Below, piece by piece: positions 52,665-59,830 of a stretch of DNA of 64,000 bases. The notes below the pieces were generated by a model that saw only the letters and a list, made by a program, of their open reading frames with translations, ran no database searches and was not told the DNA's origin. Location of the stretch: positions 22,126 through 86,125 of the forward strand of contig VXML01000009.1 in NCBI GenBank assembly GCA_009841115.1. The letters run 5' to 3'. The DNA comes from Gemmatimonadota bacterium. Its GTDB lineage: Bacteria; Latescibacterota; UBA2968; UBA8231. A program made the position numbers and the translations under genes. Positions within the stretch are counted from its first letter, which is position 1. Each line of letters begins with the position of its first letter.

Positions 52665-53468
52665 TCAGTCGAGTTGGGCGATGGTTTCTCGCACGAATTG
52701 CACCGATTTTGTCAGTGCGTCTTTGGGTTCGCCCGTCAGGCCGCACTCGTAGGCTAGATACCCGGTAAAGCCGATGTCCTTGAGGGCTTGTAAGCCGGCG
52801 CGCCAATCGATGTCGCCAGTGCCCGGCTGCATGCGCGTGTTGTCTGCCATGTGGACGTGGGCTACGTGTTTGCCAGCTTGGCGGAAGGCGGCCGGGGTGT
52901 CGGTTTCTTCGATGTGCATGTGGAAGAAGTCGCTGAGCAGGGCCACGCCTTGGGGACTGCCGGCGCGCTCGATGATTTCGACGCCGTCGGCTTGGCGGCG
53001 CAAGAGGTGTTGTTCGTAGCGGTTGAGGGGTTCGAGCAGGAGCAGGGTGCCTTGGCTAGCGGCATGGGCGGCGAGGTCTTTGACCAGTTCGACGAGCAGG
53101 GCCTTTTCTAGGGAAATGGCGTCTTGGAGCGGCGACAGGTCGGGGATGCGCGGCCCCCCAAAGATGGGGGGGACGATCTGGCCGACGGCTTGGAAGTGTC
53201 CGCAGGCTTCCAGTTGGCGACGGGTCTCGGCGAGGCTGTTGGCGCGCTTGCCCGGATCTGGGTCGAGCCAGTCAAAGGTTTCTTGGCCGCAGATGGAAGC
53301 GATCTTGATGGAGCGACCGGCGAGGGCTTTTTCGTATTCTTCGACGTGGTCGTATAGGCGCGAGCGGCCGCCGACTTCTAGGCCTTCGATGGCGAGCGAT
53401 TCGGCGAAGTCGAGCTTTTCCGCGAGGCTTTCTCCGGGCAGCAGCCCTTCCTGTAAGGCGATTTTCAT
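52665..53468 (-). CDS. Sugar phosphate isomerase/epimerase (xylose isomerase-like TIM barrel)
   Basis: This 267-residue protein belongs to the AP endonuclease 2/xylose-isomerase-like TIM-barrel family that interconverts sugars and sugar phosphates. Metal-binding acids and His appear in LLLEPLNRYEQHLLRR (about 136-151), LLSDFFHMHIEETD (about 170-183) and VAHVHMADNTRMQPGTGDIDW, with YLAYECGL at the end. It lies between ppk1 and an MDR dehydrogenase on the same strand, a layout suggesting a small sugar or polyol catabolic unit. The substrate is unknown. Confidence 0.85.
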   Translation of the reverse strand: MKIALQEGLLPGESLAEKLDFAESLAIEGLEVGGRSRLYDHVEEYEKALAGRSIKIASICGQETFDWLDPDPGKRANSLAETRRQLEACGHFQAVGQIVPPIFGGPRIPDLSPLQDAISLEKALLVELVKDLAAHAASQGTLLLLEPLNRYEQHLLRRQADGVEIIERAGSPQGVALLSDFFHMHIEETDTPAAFRQAGKHVAHVHMADNTRMQPGTGDIDWRAGLQALKDIGFTGYLAYECGLTGEPKDALTKSVQFVRETIAQLD

Positions 53469-53495
53469 GGCGTCCTTTCTTCTGGCGGTCCAGCG

Positions 53496-54518
53496 TTAGA
53501 ACTGGACGCCGAGTTTGATGTTTGCTTCGGGTTGGGTGGCGATTTGGGGATACACGTCGAGCAGGTCGTCAAAGGATACGACGGGCTGCACGATGGGCAG
53601 GCAATCGACTTGGCCTTCAGCGAGCATGCGCCAGCAGACGTCGTAGATGCGGTCGTTGTCCCAATTGGGGTGGTCGGGGTTTGGCTCGCTATTGGCGCGC
53701 GAGAATACGATGTGTGGTCGGTTCATGTGGGCTTCGGCACCCAAGTCTATCCCCGTCGTCCACGCGCCGGGATACGCGCCGGCCACGATTGTGCCTCGGT
53801 AGGCGACTCCGCGCAGGGCTTGCTGCATGGCTGCGGGGTGGCCGCTGTAATCAATGATCACGTCCGCGCCGCGGTTGGCGGTGGCCTTCTTGATCTCCAA
53901 GCCAGCGTCGCATCGGGTGGGGTCGAGGACGAGGTCGGCTCCGCAGGTGCGGGCTGCTTCGCGCCGGTTGGCTAGCGGGTCGAGGGCGATGATGGGGTGG
54001 GCACCGGCTAAGCGGCAGAATTGCACGGCGATCAGGCTGATGGCTCCGAGGCCCGAGACGGCTACGGCGTCGCCGATGCGGACATGCCCGTCGCGCACCG
54101 CGCCGAGGGCAAAATCCGCCGGGTCGAGGCAGACGGCCGCTTGCCAAGGTACGTCTGCGGGCAAGCGGCGCGCGGTTGCGGGCCAGACATGTTCTTCGCG
54201 GAACGGTCCGTAGGAGAAGATGCGGTCGCCTTCTTTGAGCCGCGTGACGCCCGGACCTAGCTCGACGACTTCGCCGACGCCCATGTTGCCCAGCGGCACG
54301 GGGTATTGGACGCCCTCGCCTTGATAGTCGAAGATGCGTCGCTCGGAGTCGAAGCGGCCGCGCGGGCCGGCGTACCCCTTAAACATCGACATTTCAGTGC
54401 CGTGCTTGGCGGCCGCGTACAGGCTTTTGACGCGGACTTGGCCTGCTGATAGCGGTGGCGATTCGAATTCTTGGAAGGCCACTTGCTCGGCGGCTGGGGC
54501 GATGAGCGCTCGGGGCAT
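53496..54518 (-). CDS. MDR-family alcohol dehydrogenase-like protein
   Basis: This 340-residue medium-chain dehydrogenase/reductase has the GroES-like part PLGNMGVGEVVELGPGVTRLKEGDRIF (about 73-99) and the Rossmann motif VAVSGLGAISLIAVQFCRLAG (about 147-167). The catalytic-zinc Cys at the N-terminal site is replaced (AAKHGTEMSMF) and the four-Cys structural zinc loop is missing. It is therefore a zinc-free or variant MDR. I chose ATG 54518 (MPRALIAPAAEQVAFQE); codons upstream are inside the divergent promoter region. It is divergent from a D-2-hydroxyacid dehydrogenase gene. Confidence 0.85.
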   Translation of the reverse strand: MPRALIAPAAEQVAFQEFESPPLSAGQVRVKSLYAAAKHGTEMSMFKGYAGPRGRFDSERRIFDYQGEGVQYPVPLGNMGVGEVVELGPGVTRLKEGDRIFSYGPFREEHVWPATARRLPADVPWQAAVCLDPADFALGAVRDGHVRIGDAVAVSGLGAISLIAVQFCRLAGAHPIIALDPLANRREAARTCGADLVLDPTRCDAGLEIKKATANRGADVIIDYSGHPAAMQQALRGVAYRGTIVAGAYPGAWTTGIDLGAEAHMNRPHIVFSRANSEPNPDHPNWDNDRIYDVCWRMLAEGQVDCLPIVQPVVSFDDLLDVYPQIATQPEANIKLGVQF

Positions 54519-54530
54519 AGGGCGACTCGC

Positions 54531-54560
54531 TTGACGTTGGACGCGTTTTTTGGGTTTATA
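54531..54560 (+). promoter_or_regulatory. Candidate sigma-70-like promoter of the hydroxyacid dehydrogenase gene
   Basis: TTGACG (54531-54536) and TTTATA (54555-54560) are 18 bases apart in the 79-base divergent gap and point to the ATG at 54598. The match is fair rather than strong. Confidence 0.35.
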
Positions 54561-54597
54561 GCGGGCCAAAATATACACTTCTCAGCGAGGATATGCC

Positions 54598-55560
54598 ATG
54601 TCAGAACGCGTACAGATCGTAGTGCCCGGCGACAATCCAATTCAGATCGCTGGTTCGCCGCATTTGCAGCGGCTCGCGCCCTATGGGGATGTCACCCTGT
54701 TCGAGGATACGCCGCAGAGCGCGGACGAGAAAGTCGCGCGGGCCGAGGGTGCGCAGATCATTATCAACACGCGCGGAGTAGTAACGTGGCGCGAGGAAAT
54801 GCGTCGCTTGCCAGAGCTCAAGATGATTGCCACCTGCTCCATCGGCACGGACATGATCGACTTGGCGCTTGCCAAGGAACTCGGGATCGTGGTGTCGAAC
54901 CAGCCCGGCCGCACCGCGCCCGTGGTGGCCGAGCACATGTTTGGGCTGATGTTCGCCCTGTCCAAGCGCGCCTATTTCCAGACCGCCGAGCTAAAGGCTG
55001 GCCGCTGGACGCGCGAGATGAACACTATGCTGCAAGGGAAGGTGTTAGGCGTGGTGGGCACGGGGCCGATTGGCGCGGAGATGGCGCGGTTGGGGCGGGC
55101 CATCGGCATGGAGGTCATTGCGTGGACTTTCAATCCGTCGCCGGAGCGCGCGGCTGAATACGGGGTGCGCTTTGTGGAACTCGACGAGCTGTTGCAGATG
55201 GCGGATGTGGTCAGTCTGCACGTGAAGTTGACCGAGGATACCCGGCACTTGCTCGGGGCGCGCGAGTTTGGTCTGATGAAGGAGGGAGCACTGGTTTTGA
55301 ACGGCGCGCGCGGCGACGTGCTGGACATAAACGCTTTGCGCGATGCTCTGTTGTCTGGGCATTTGGGTGGGGCTGGACTGGACGTGTTCCCCGAGGAGCC
55401 GCTGCCGAGCGACGATCCCATCCTCGATTGCGATCAGGTGGTGCTGACTCCTCATGCGGCGGATCAGACGCCCGAGGGGGTGGATTTGCTGAACGAGGGT
55501 GCGGTGGATAATGTGATTGCGTTTTTGGAGGGGCGGCCGCGGAACAATGTGGCGGTGTGA
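54598..55560 (+). CDS. D-2-hydroxyacid dehydrogenase family protein
   Basis: This 320-residue NAD-dependent 2-hydroxyacid dehydrogenase has the cofactor motif VVGTGPIGAEMARLGRAIG (about 143-161). The substrate-binding Arg is in LNGARGDVLD, the Glu in VFPEEPLP and the catalytic His in LTPHAADQT. Relatives include phosphoglycerate, glycerate and formate dehydrogenases; the sequence does not choose among them. GAGGAT precedes the ATG. Together with the divergent MDR and isomerase genes it may belong to a sugar-acid pathway. Confidence 0.9.
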   Translation: MSERVQIVVPGDNPIQIAGSPHLQRLAPYGDVTLFEDTPQSADEKVARAEGAQIIINTRGVVTWREEMRRLPELKMIATCSIGTDMIDLALAKELGIVVSNQPGRTAPVVAEHMFGLMFALSKRAYFQTAELKAGRWTREMNTMLQGKVLGVVGTGPIGAEMARLGRAIGMEVIAWTFNPSPERAAEYGVRFVELDELLQMADVVSLHVKLTEDTRHLLGAREFGLMKEGALVLNGARGDVLDINALRDALLSGHLGGAGLDVFPEEPLPSDDPILDCDQVVLTPHAADQTPEGVDLLNEGAVDNVIAFLEGRPRNNVAV

Positions 55561-55617
55561 CGTGGGGGCGGGGAAGGAAACAATAGGAGAAACTTTGTGC
55601 CTGAAGGAGGTGCGCCC

Positions 55618-57168
55618 ATGAGCAAACGCAGACTGCCCATCGGCATTCAGACCTTCCGCGAGATTCGCGATGAAAACTGCTACTACGTCGATAAGACGGC
55701 TTACATACGCCGGCTGCTTGATGAGGGCAAACACTACTTCCTGTCTCGTCCCCGGCGCTTTGGCAAGAGCCTGTTTTTGGACACGCTCAAGGAGCTGTTC
55801 GAAGGCAACGAGCCGCTATTTGCAGGGCTTGCCATCCACGATCAGTGGGATTGGTCGGTGCGCCATCCGGTGCTGCGGCTCGACTTCAGCAGCGGCAACT
55901 ACCAAGGGCCGGACGACTTGCAAAAGGAAGTGGCGGCGCAATTGAACGCTATGGAAGAGGAAGCGGAGGTTGTCTCACGCGATGACGACACCGCTTCGGC
56001 CCGCTTCCGCCGTTTGATGAAGGTGCTGCACGAACGCAGCGGTCAGCGCGTTGCGGTGCTGATTGATGAATACGACAAGCCGATCTTAGACGCGTTGGAA
56101 GTGCCGGAGGTCGCCCGCGCCAACCGCGACTTTTTGCGCGGCCTGTATTCGACCGTGAAGTTTGCCGACGCCCACATCCGCTTCACGTTTATCACCGGGG
56201 TGAGCAAATTCTCCAAGGTCAGCCTGTTTTCCGGCCTCAACAATCTGAAGGACATCACCTTAGACAGGCGCTATTCGGCTCTCTGCGGCTATACCGAGAC
56301 GGATTTGGATACGGTGTTTGCACCGGAGTTGCCCGGCTTGGACCGGGAGCAGATCCGCGATTGGTACAATGGCTATAGTTGGCTCGGCGACGAGAAGGTG
56401 TACAACCCCTTTGACATCCTGCTGCTATTCGACAGCCGCGCGTTCAAAGCGTATTGGTTTGAGACCGGGACGCCGAGGTTCCTAATCGAAGTGCTGTTCA
56501 AGCGCCGCGTCAGCTCCTTAGACCTCGGCGCGATGGAGGGCAGCGACGAACTGCTATCGACGTTTGATGTCGATGACATCGCCACCGAGGCGCTGCTGTT
56601 CCAGACCGGCTACCTGACGATAACCGACGAGGAGGACGTTGGTGGCGAGCCGATCTATCGCCTGGGCTATCCCAACCGCGAGGTGCGCCAGAGTCTGAAC
56701 CGCAGCCTGCTGCGCTACTTGGTGAAGGACTCGACGCGGCAGAGGGCCAACAGCACACGGTTGTATCGGCTGTTGGAAGCCAACGACTTCGCCGGGCTAG
56801 AGACGCTGTTTCACGCTTTCTTCGCCAGCATTCCCTACGAGTGGTACACCAACAACGACATCGCCCATTATGAAGGCTACTACGCCAGCGTGTTCTACTC
56901 CTATTTCGCGGGGCTGGGGTTGGACATCACAGTGGAGGACAGCAGCAGCCACGGCCGGCTGGACATGGCGGTTTTGTTCAACGGCCATGTCTATTTGTTT
57001 GAGTTCAAGGTAGTTGAGCTTTCGTCAGCGGGTGCGGCGCTGGTGCAGCTAAAGGAGCGTCGCTACGCAGATAAATATCGCGGTTTGGGGCAGCCGATAT
57101 ACCTGATTGGCGTGGAGTTCAGCAAGGATGAGCGCAATATCTTGGCGTTTGACGTGGAACGCGCCTGA
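55618..57168 (+). CDS. AAA-ATPase-like domain protein with C-terminal PD-(D/E)XK nuclease domain
   Basis: This 516-residue protein belongs to the AAA-ATPase_like/PDDEXK_9 family common in Bacteroidetes and uncultured phyla. The N-terminal IGIQTFREIRDENCYYVDKT and the P-loop-like SRPRRFGKSLFLDTL (about 43-57) are followed by AVLIDEYDKPILDAL (Walker B-like, about 147-161). The C-terminal nuclease core is GRLDMAVLFNGHVYLFEFKVV (Asp, then ExK, about 445-465). I chose ATG 55618 because GGAGGT lies 8 bases upstream. Family members occur in many diverged copies per genome. They may be mobile or defence related, but no function is established. Confidence 0.85.
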   Translation: MSKRRLPIGIQTFREIRDENCYYVDKTAYIRRLLDEGKHYFLSRPRRFGKSLFLDTLKELFEGNEPLFAGLAIHDQWDWSVRHPVLRLDFSSGNYQGPDDLQKEVAAQLNAMEEEAEVVSRDDDTASARFRRLMKVLHERSGQRVAVLIDEYDKPILDALEVPEVARANRDFLRGLYSTVKFADAHIRFTFITGVSKFSKVSLFSGLNNLKDITLDRRYSALCGYTETDLDTVFAPELPGLDREQIRDWYNGYSWLGDEKVYNPFDILLLFDSRAFKAYWFETGTPRFLIEVLFKRRVSSLDLGAMEGSDELLSTFDVDDIATEALLFQTGYLTITDEEDVGGEPIYRLGYPNREVRQSLNRSLLRYLVKDSTRQRANSTRLYRLLEANDFAGLETLFHAFFASIPYEWYTNNDIAHYEGYYASVFYSYFAGLGLDITVEDSSSHGRLDMAVLFNGHVYLFEFKVVELSSAGAALVQLKERRYADKYRGLGQPIYLIGVEFSKDERNILAFDVERA

Positions 57169-57200
57169 GCAGGCGAGGCTGGTGGCACAATCCTTCTGAG

Positions 57201-57296
57201 TTGGCCGGGGTGTCGCTCCGGGAGGAAGCCGACGCCAATGCCAGAGACGAAGATGGCAGGACGACACTGCACGTGGCGGTGGAATACAATGAAAGA
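57201..57296 (+). other. In-frame ankyrin-like fragment upstream of the PP2C gene
   Basis: Codons from a TTG at 57201 to the PP2C start read through ADANARDEDGRTTLHVAVEY, which matches the core of an ankyrin repeat. It is in frame with the phosphatase. It may be an N-terminal extension or, more likely, the remnant of a neighbouring ankyrin gene. Confidence 0.45.
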
Positions 57297-58151
57297 ATGA
57301 ACGCATTCGACGGGCGCTTTGCCGCGCTGCAGATTACCGGGAAACGGGACTATCAAGAGGATAGTTTCGGCCTGTTAGATGAGCGCGACCTCGGCCCAGA
57401 CTGCGGCGAACACGCCGTGTTGTTGGTCGCCGATGGCATGGGCGGCCACGTGGGCGGCGCGATTGCCAGTGATCTTTTGCGCAAGACGTTTGTCGAGGCG
57501 TATCCGAAGTCTTCCGGCCCCATCGTTGATCGGCTCCAGGACTGTCTTGACGCGGCCAATGGTGCTATCGCCGCGGCCGTCGCCGAAAACCCCGCGCTCG
57601 ACAGCATGGGTTCGACCTTGGTCGCGGCTGTTGTTACAAGCGAAGGGCTGCACTGGATTAGCGTGGGCGATTCCCCTTTGTGGTTGTTCCGCGCGGGGCA
57701 ATTGGAGCGGTTGAATGCCGATCATTCTATGGCACCGCTGCTAGCCGATCTCGTGGCGGAGGAGCGCATGACTGCCGAGGACGCGGCTCGGCACCCAAGT
57801 CGGCATTCGCTGCGCTCGGTGGTCATGGGCGATGAGATACCTCTGATTGATGTGTCGTCGCAGCCGGTTGCGGTGGAAGAAGGCGACCGGGTGGTATTAG
57901 GGAGCGATGGTTTGCTGACCTTAGACGAGCAAGAGATCGCGGATATCCTCGAGAAAACGAGAGACGCGCCCTTGGAGGATAGCGCTGCGGCCCTTATCCA
58001 AGCTGTGGAAGCGGCCGAAAATCCCCATCAGGACAATACGACCGTTTTGTTGTACGCGCCGGGCGGGGGTGCGGAGTTGGGTGCGGTGGCTGTTGGCGAG
58101 GGGAAGCTGCTCAGGACAAGCCGCGATCAAAACGCAAGGCAGGACTGTTAG
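57297..58151 (+). CDS. PP2C-family serine/threonine protein phosphatase
   Basis: This 284-residue metal-dependent phosphatase has GKRDYQEDSFG (about 14-24), VADGMGGHVGGAIAS (about 43-57), GSTLVAAVV, SVGDSPLWLFR, VVLGSDGLLTLD and the final HQDNTTVLL, covering the PP2C metal and phosphate ligands. It reverses Ser/Thr phosphorylation, usually opposite a Hanks-type kinase; none is adjacent. I chose ATG 57297, though a TTG at 57201 would add 32 ankyrin-like residues. The C-terminal 25 residues are outside the catalytic domain. A hairpin follows at 58235-58256. Confidence 0.88.
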   Translation: MNAFDGRFAALQITGKRDYQEDSFGLLDERDLGPDCGEHAVLLVADGMGGHVGGAIASDLLRKTFVEAYPKSSGPIVDRLQDCLDAANGAIAAAVAENPALDSMGSTLVAAVVTSEGLHWISVGDSPLWLFRAGQLERLNADHSMAPLLADLVAEERMTAEDAARHPSRHSLRSVVMGDEIPLIDVSSQPVAVEEGDRVVLGSDGLLTLDEQEIADILEKTRDAPLEDSAAALIQAVEAAENPHQDNTTVLLYAPGGGAELGAVAVGEGKLLRTSRDQNARQDC

Positions 58152-58234
58152 GGAGCTTCTAAGAGGATGAATTTGCGTTCAGAAAAAGGAAGTTATCTGA
58201 CGGAAAGCACCGGTTGTTCCGTTTCATTCCGCCC

Positions 58235-58256
58235 CCGCCGAGGAGCACCTCGGTGG
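58235..58256. repeat. Hairpin downstream of the PP2C gene
   Basis: CCGCCGAGG and CCTCGGTGG form a 9-bp stem with one G-T pair around AGCA. There is no T-run, so it is a weak or rho-assisted terminator at most. Confidence 0.35.
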
Positions 58257-58292
58257 GAATCCATATACACTCACCTGTAGGGAGGAGATGCA

Positions 58293-58775
58293 ATGCCTAC
58301 TTGCCCATCTTGTAACTCGGATTGCGCTGCTGGAGCGCGATGGTGTTCCATATGCCACACGAATCTCGTAAACTCAGCAATCGGTCGGCTGGCCTCACCG
58401 GGAAAGCGTTTGGGTGCTTACTGCCTTGATGTTTTTATCCCACTTATGGTGGTATGGTGGGCGCTAATTGGGGCTGCTTTTTTCGATGATATTATGCCTT
58501 TAATAGTCGTTATGGCCGTATTATACGCTGTTTGGAGTCTGATTCTCTTCGCCAAAGGTGCGACAGTCGGCAAAAAGCTGCTCGGCATGCGCGTCGTCAA
58601 AGAGAATGGCAAGCCAGCAGGATTCTTTACGATGCTGATCCGCGAGTGGATCGGAAAGAGTATATCGGGCTTCGTTCTTTTTCTCGGGTATCTGTGGATT
58701 CTTTTCGATCAAGAGAATCAGGGATGGCATGATAAACTGATGAGTACCTATGTCGTCTCAGGTTTTAAACGCTAG
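58293..58775 (+). CDS. RDD-family membrane protein with N-terminal zinc ribbon
   Basis: This 160-residue protein starts with a zinc ribbon (CPSCNSD...WCSICHTN, Cys at about 4, 7, 18 and 21). An RDD domain follows, with Arg and Asp in KRLGAYCLDVFIPLMVVWWALIG, a second membrane helix PLIVVMAVLYAVWSLILFAKG, and GATVGKKLLGMRVV. A C-terminal hydrophobic segment and DQENQGWHDKLMSTYVV end it. RDD proteins are small membrane proteins, some linked to ion transport. GGGAGGAG precedes the ATG. It is richer in A+T than its neighbours. Confidence 0.85.
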   Translation: MPTCPSCNSDCAAGARWCSICHTNLVNSAIGRLASPGKRLGAYCLDVFIPLMVVWWALIGAAFFDDIMPLIVVMAVLYAVWSLILFAKGATVGKKLLGMRVVKENGKPAGFFTMLIREWIGKSISGFVLFLGYLWILFDQENQGWHDKLMSTYVVSGFKR

Positions 58776-58874
58776 GATACGGGGAATCTCCGATGAACAA
58801 CTATCGGATGCTCTATATAACAGCATCGCTTGGGAGGGAGGATTTCCCAACAATCAACCAACAAAGGAGAAGCT

Positions 58875-59720
58875 ATGTTTCGCTCGCTATCGCCGGGAGC
58901 TATCGGCGCAAGCGTAGAAAACCTCGCAGATGGGCTTGATTTGGCTGCGCGGCACGGGTTTGCTGGGTATCATTTTAACATTGGCGAAGTCGCGGCCATG
59001 GGCGAGGAAGAGGCTCTCGCGTTGGCCGAGCGCAAGGGCGTGCGCCTGTCGGCGTGGGGGTTTCCCGTTGATTTTCGCGGGGAGGAGGCCGCATACCAAG
59101 CGAGCTTGGCGCAGTTGCCGGAGTTGGCAAAGGTTGCGGCGGCGTTGGGGGTGCGGCGGACGGCGACTTGGATCATGCCGACCTCGGACGAGCTGACGTA
59201 CCAAGAGAACTTCGCCTTTCACGTTGAGCGGCTGCGGCCGGCCGCGGCAGTGCTCGCCGATGAAGGGGTGCGGTTGGGCTTGGAATACGTCGCGCCGAAA
59301 ACGCTGTGGTCGAGCAAGCAGTACGAGTTTGTCCACACTATGGAGCAAATGGAGGAACTGTGCCAAGCCGTAGGCGAGAATGTGGGCTTTTTGCTCGATA
59401 GCTGGCATTGGTACACGGCCCACGAAACTGCTGAGGATGTGCGCCGCTTGCGGCCCCAGCAAGTGGTGGATGTACACGTCAACGATGCACCGGCTGGCGT
59501 AGAAATTGACGACCAGCTCGACAATGTGCGCGACTTGCCCGGGGCGACCGACGTAATCGACATCGCGACATTTCTCAGCGCCTTGCAGCACATTGGCTAC
59601 GACGGGCCGGTCATGGTCGAGCCGTTTAGCGAGCGAGTGCGCGCCATGGAGCGGGAAGAGGCCGTGGCGGCTACGGCTGCCGCGCTGGGCAGCGTGTGGG
59701 AGCAAGCCGGACTCAGTTAA
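58875..59720 (+). CDS. Sugar phosphate isomerase/epimerase (TIM barrel)
   Basis: This 281-residue xylose-isomerase-like TIM-barrel protein is related in fold to the one at 52665-53468. LGLEYVAPKTLW (about 134-145), FLLDSWHWYTAHE (about 175-187), VVDVHVNDAP (about 196-205) and PVMVEPFSERV near the end carry the metal-binding Glu, Asp and His. I chose ATG 58875, which has AAAGGAGAAG just upstream. A heptamer repeat separates it from the FAD oxidoreductase gene, and the two may act on the same sugar or cyclitol substrate. Confidence 0.85.
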   Translation: MFRSLSPGAIGASVENLADGLDLAARHGFAGYHFNIGEVAAMGEEEALALAERKGVRLSAWGFPVDFRGEEAAYQASLAQLPELAKVAAALGVRRTATWIMPTSDELTYQENFAFHVERLRPAAAVLADEGVRLGLEYVAPKTLWSSKQYEFVHTMEQMEELCQAVGENVGFLLDSWHWYTAHETAEDVRRLRPQQVVDVHVNDAPAGVEIDDQLDNVRDLPGATDVIDIATFLSALQHIGYDGPVMVEPFSERVRAMEREEAVAATAAALGSVWEQAGLS

Positions 59721-59722
59721 GA

Positions 59723-59829
59723 AGTGGTCAGTGGTTAGTGGTCAGTGGCCAGCCCCCGCACCGCGCCCTGTGGGCCAGGGGGAAGGGAACTGATCACTGA
59801 TCACTGGCCACTGGCCACTGGCCACTAAT
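59723..59829. repeat. Heptamer inverted-repeat element abutting the FAD oxidoreductase start
   Basis: The left half reads AGTGGTC AGTGGTT AGTGGTC AGTGGCC AG. The right half on the other strand reads AGTGGCC three times and AGTGATC twice. A G+C-rich core (CCCCCGCACCGCGCCCTGTG and following) lies between. It reaches to within a base or two of the ATG at 59831, so the next gene has no normal ribosome binding site. It is a relative of the element at 45159-45251. Confidence 0.7.
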
Positions 59830-59830
59830 T

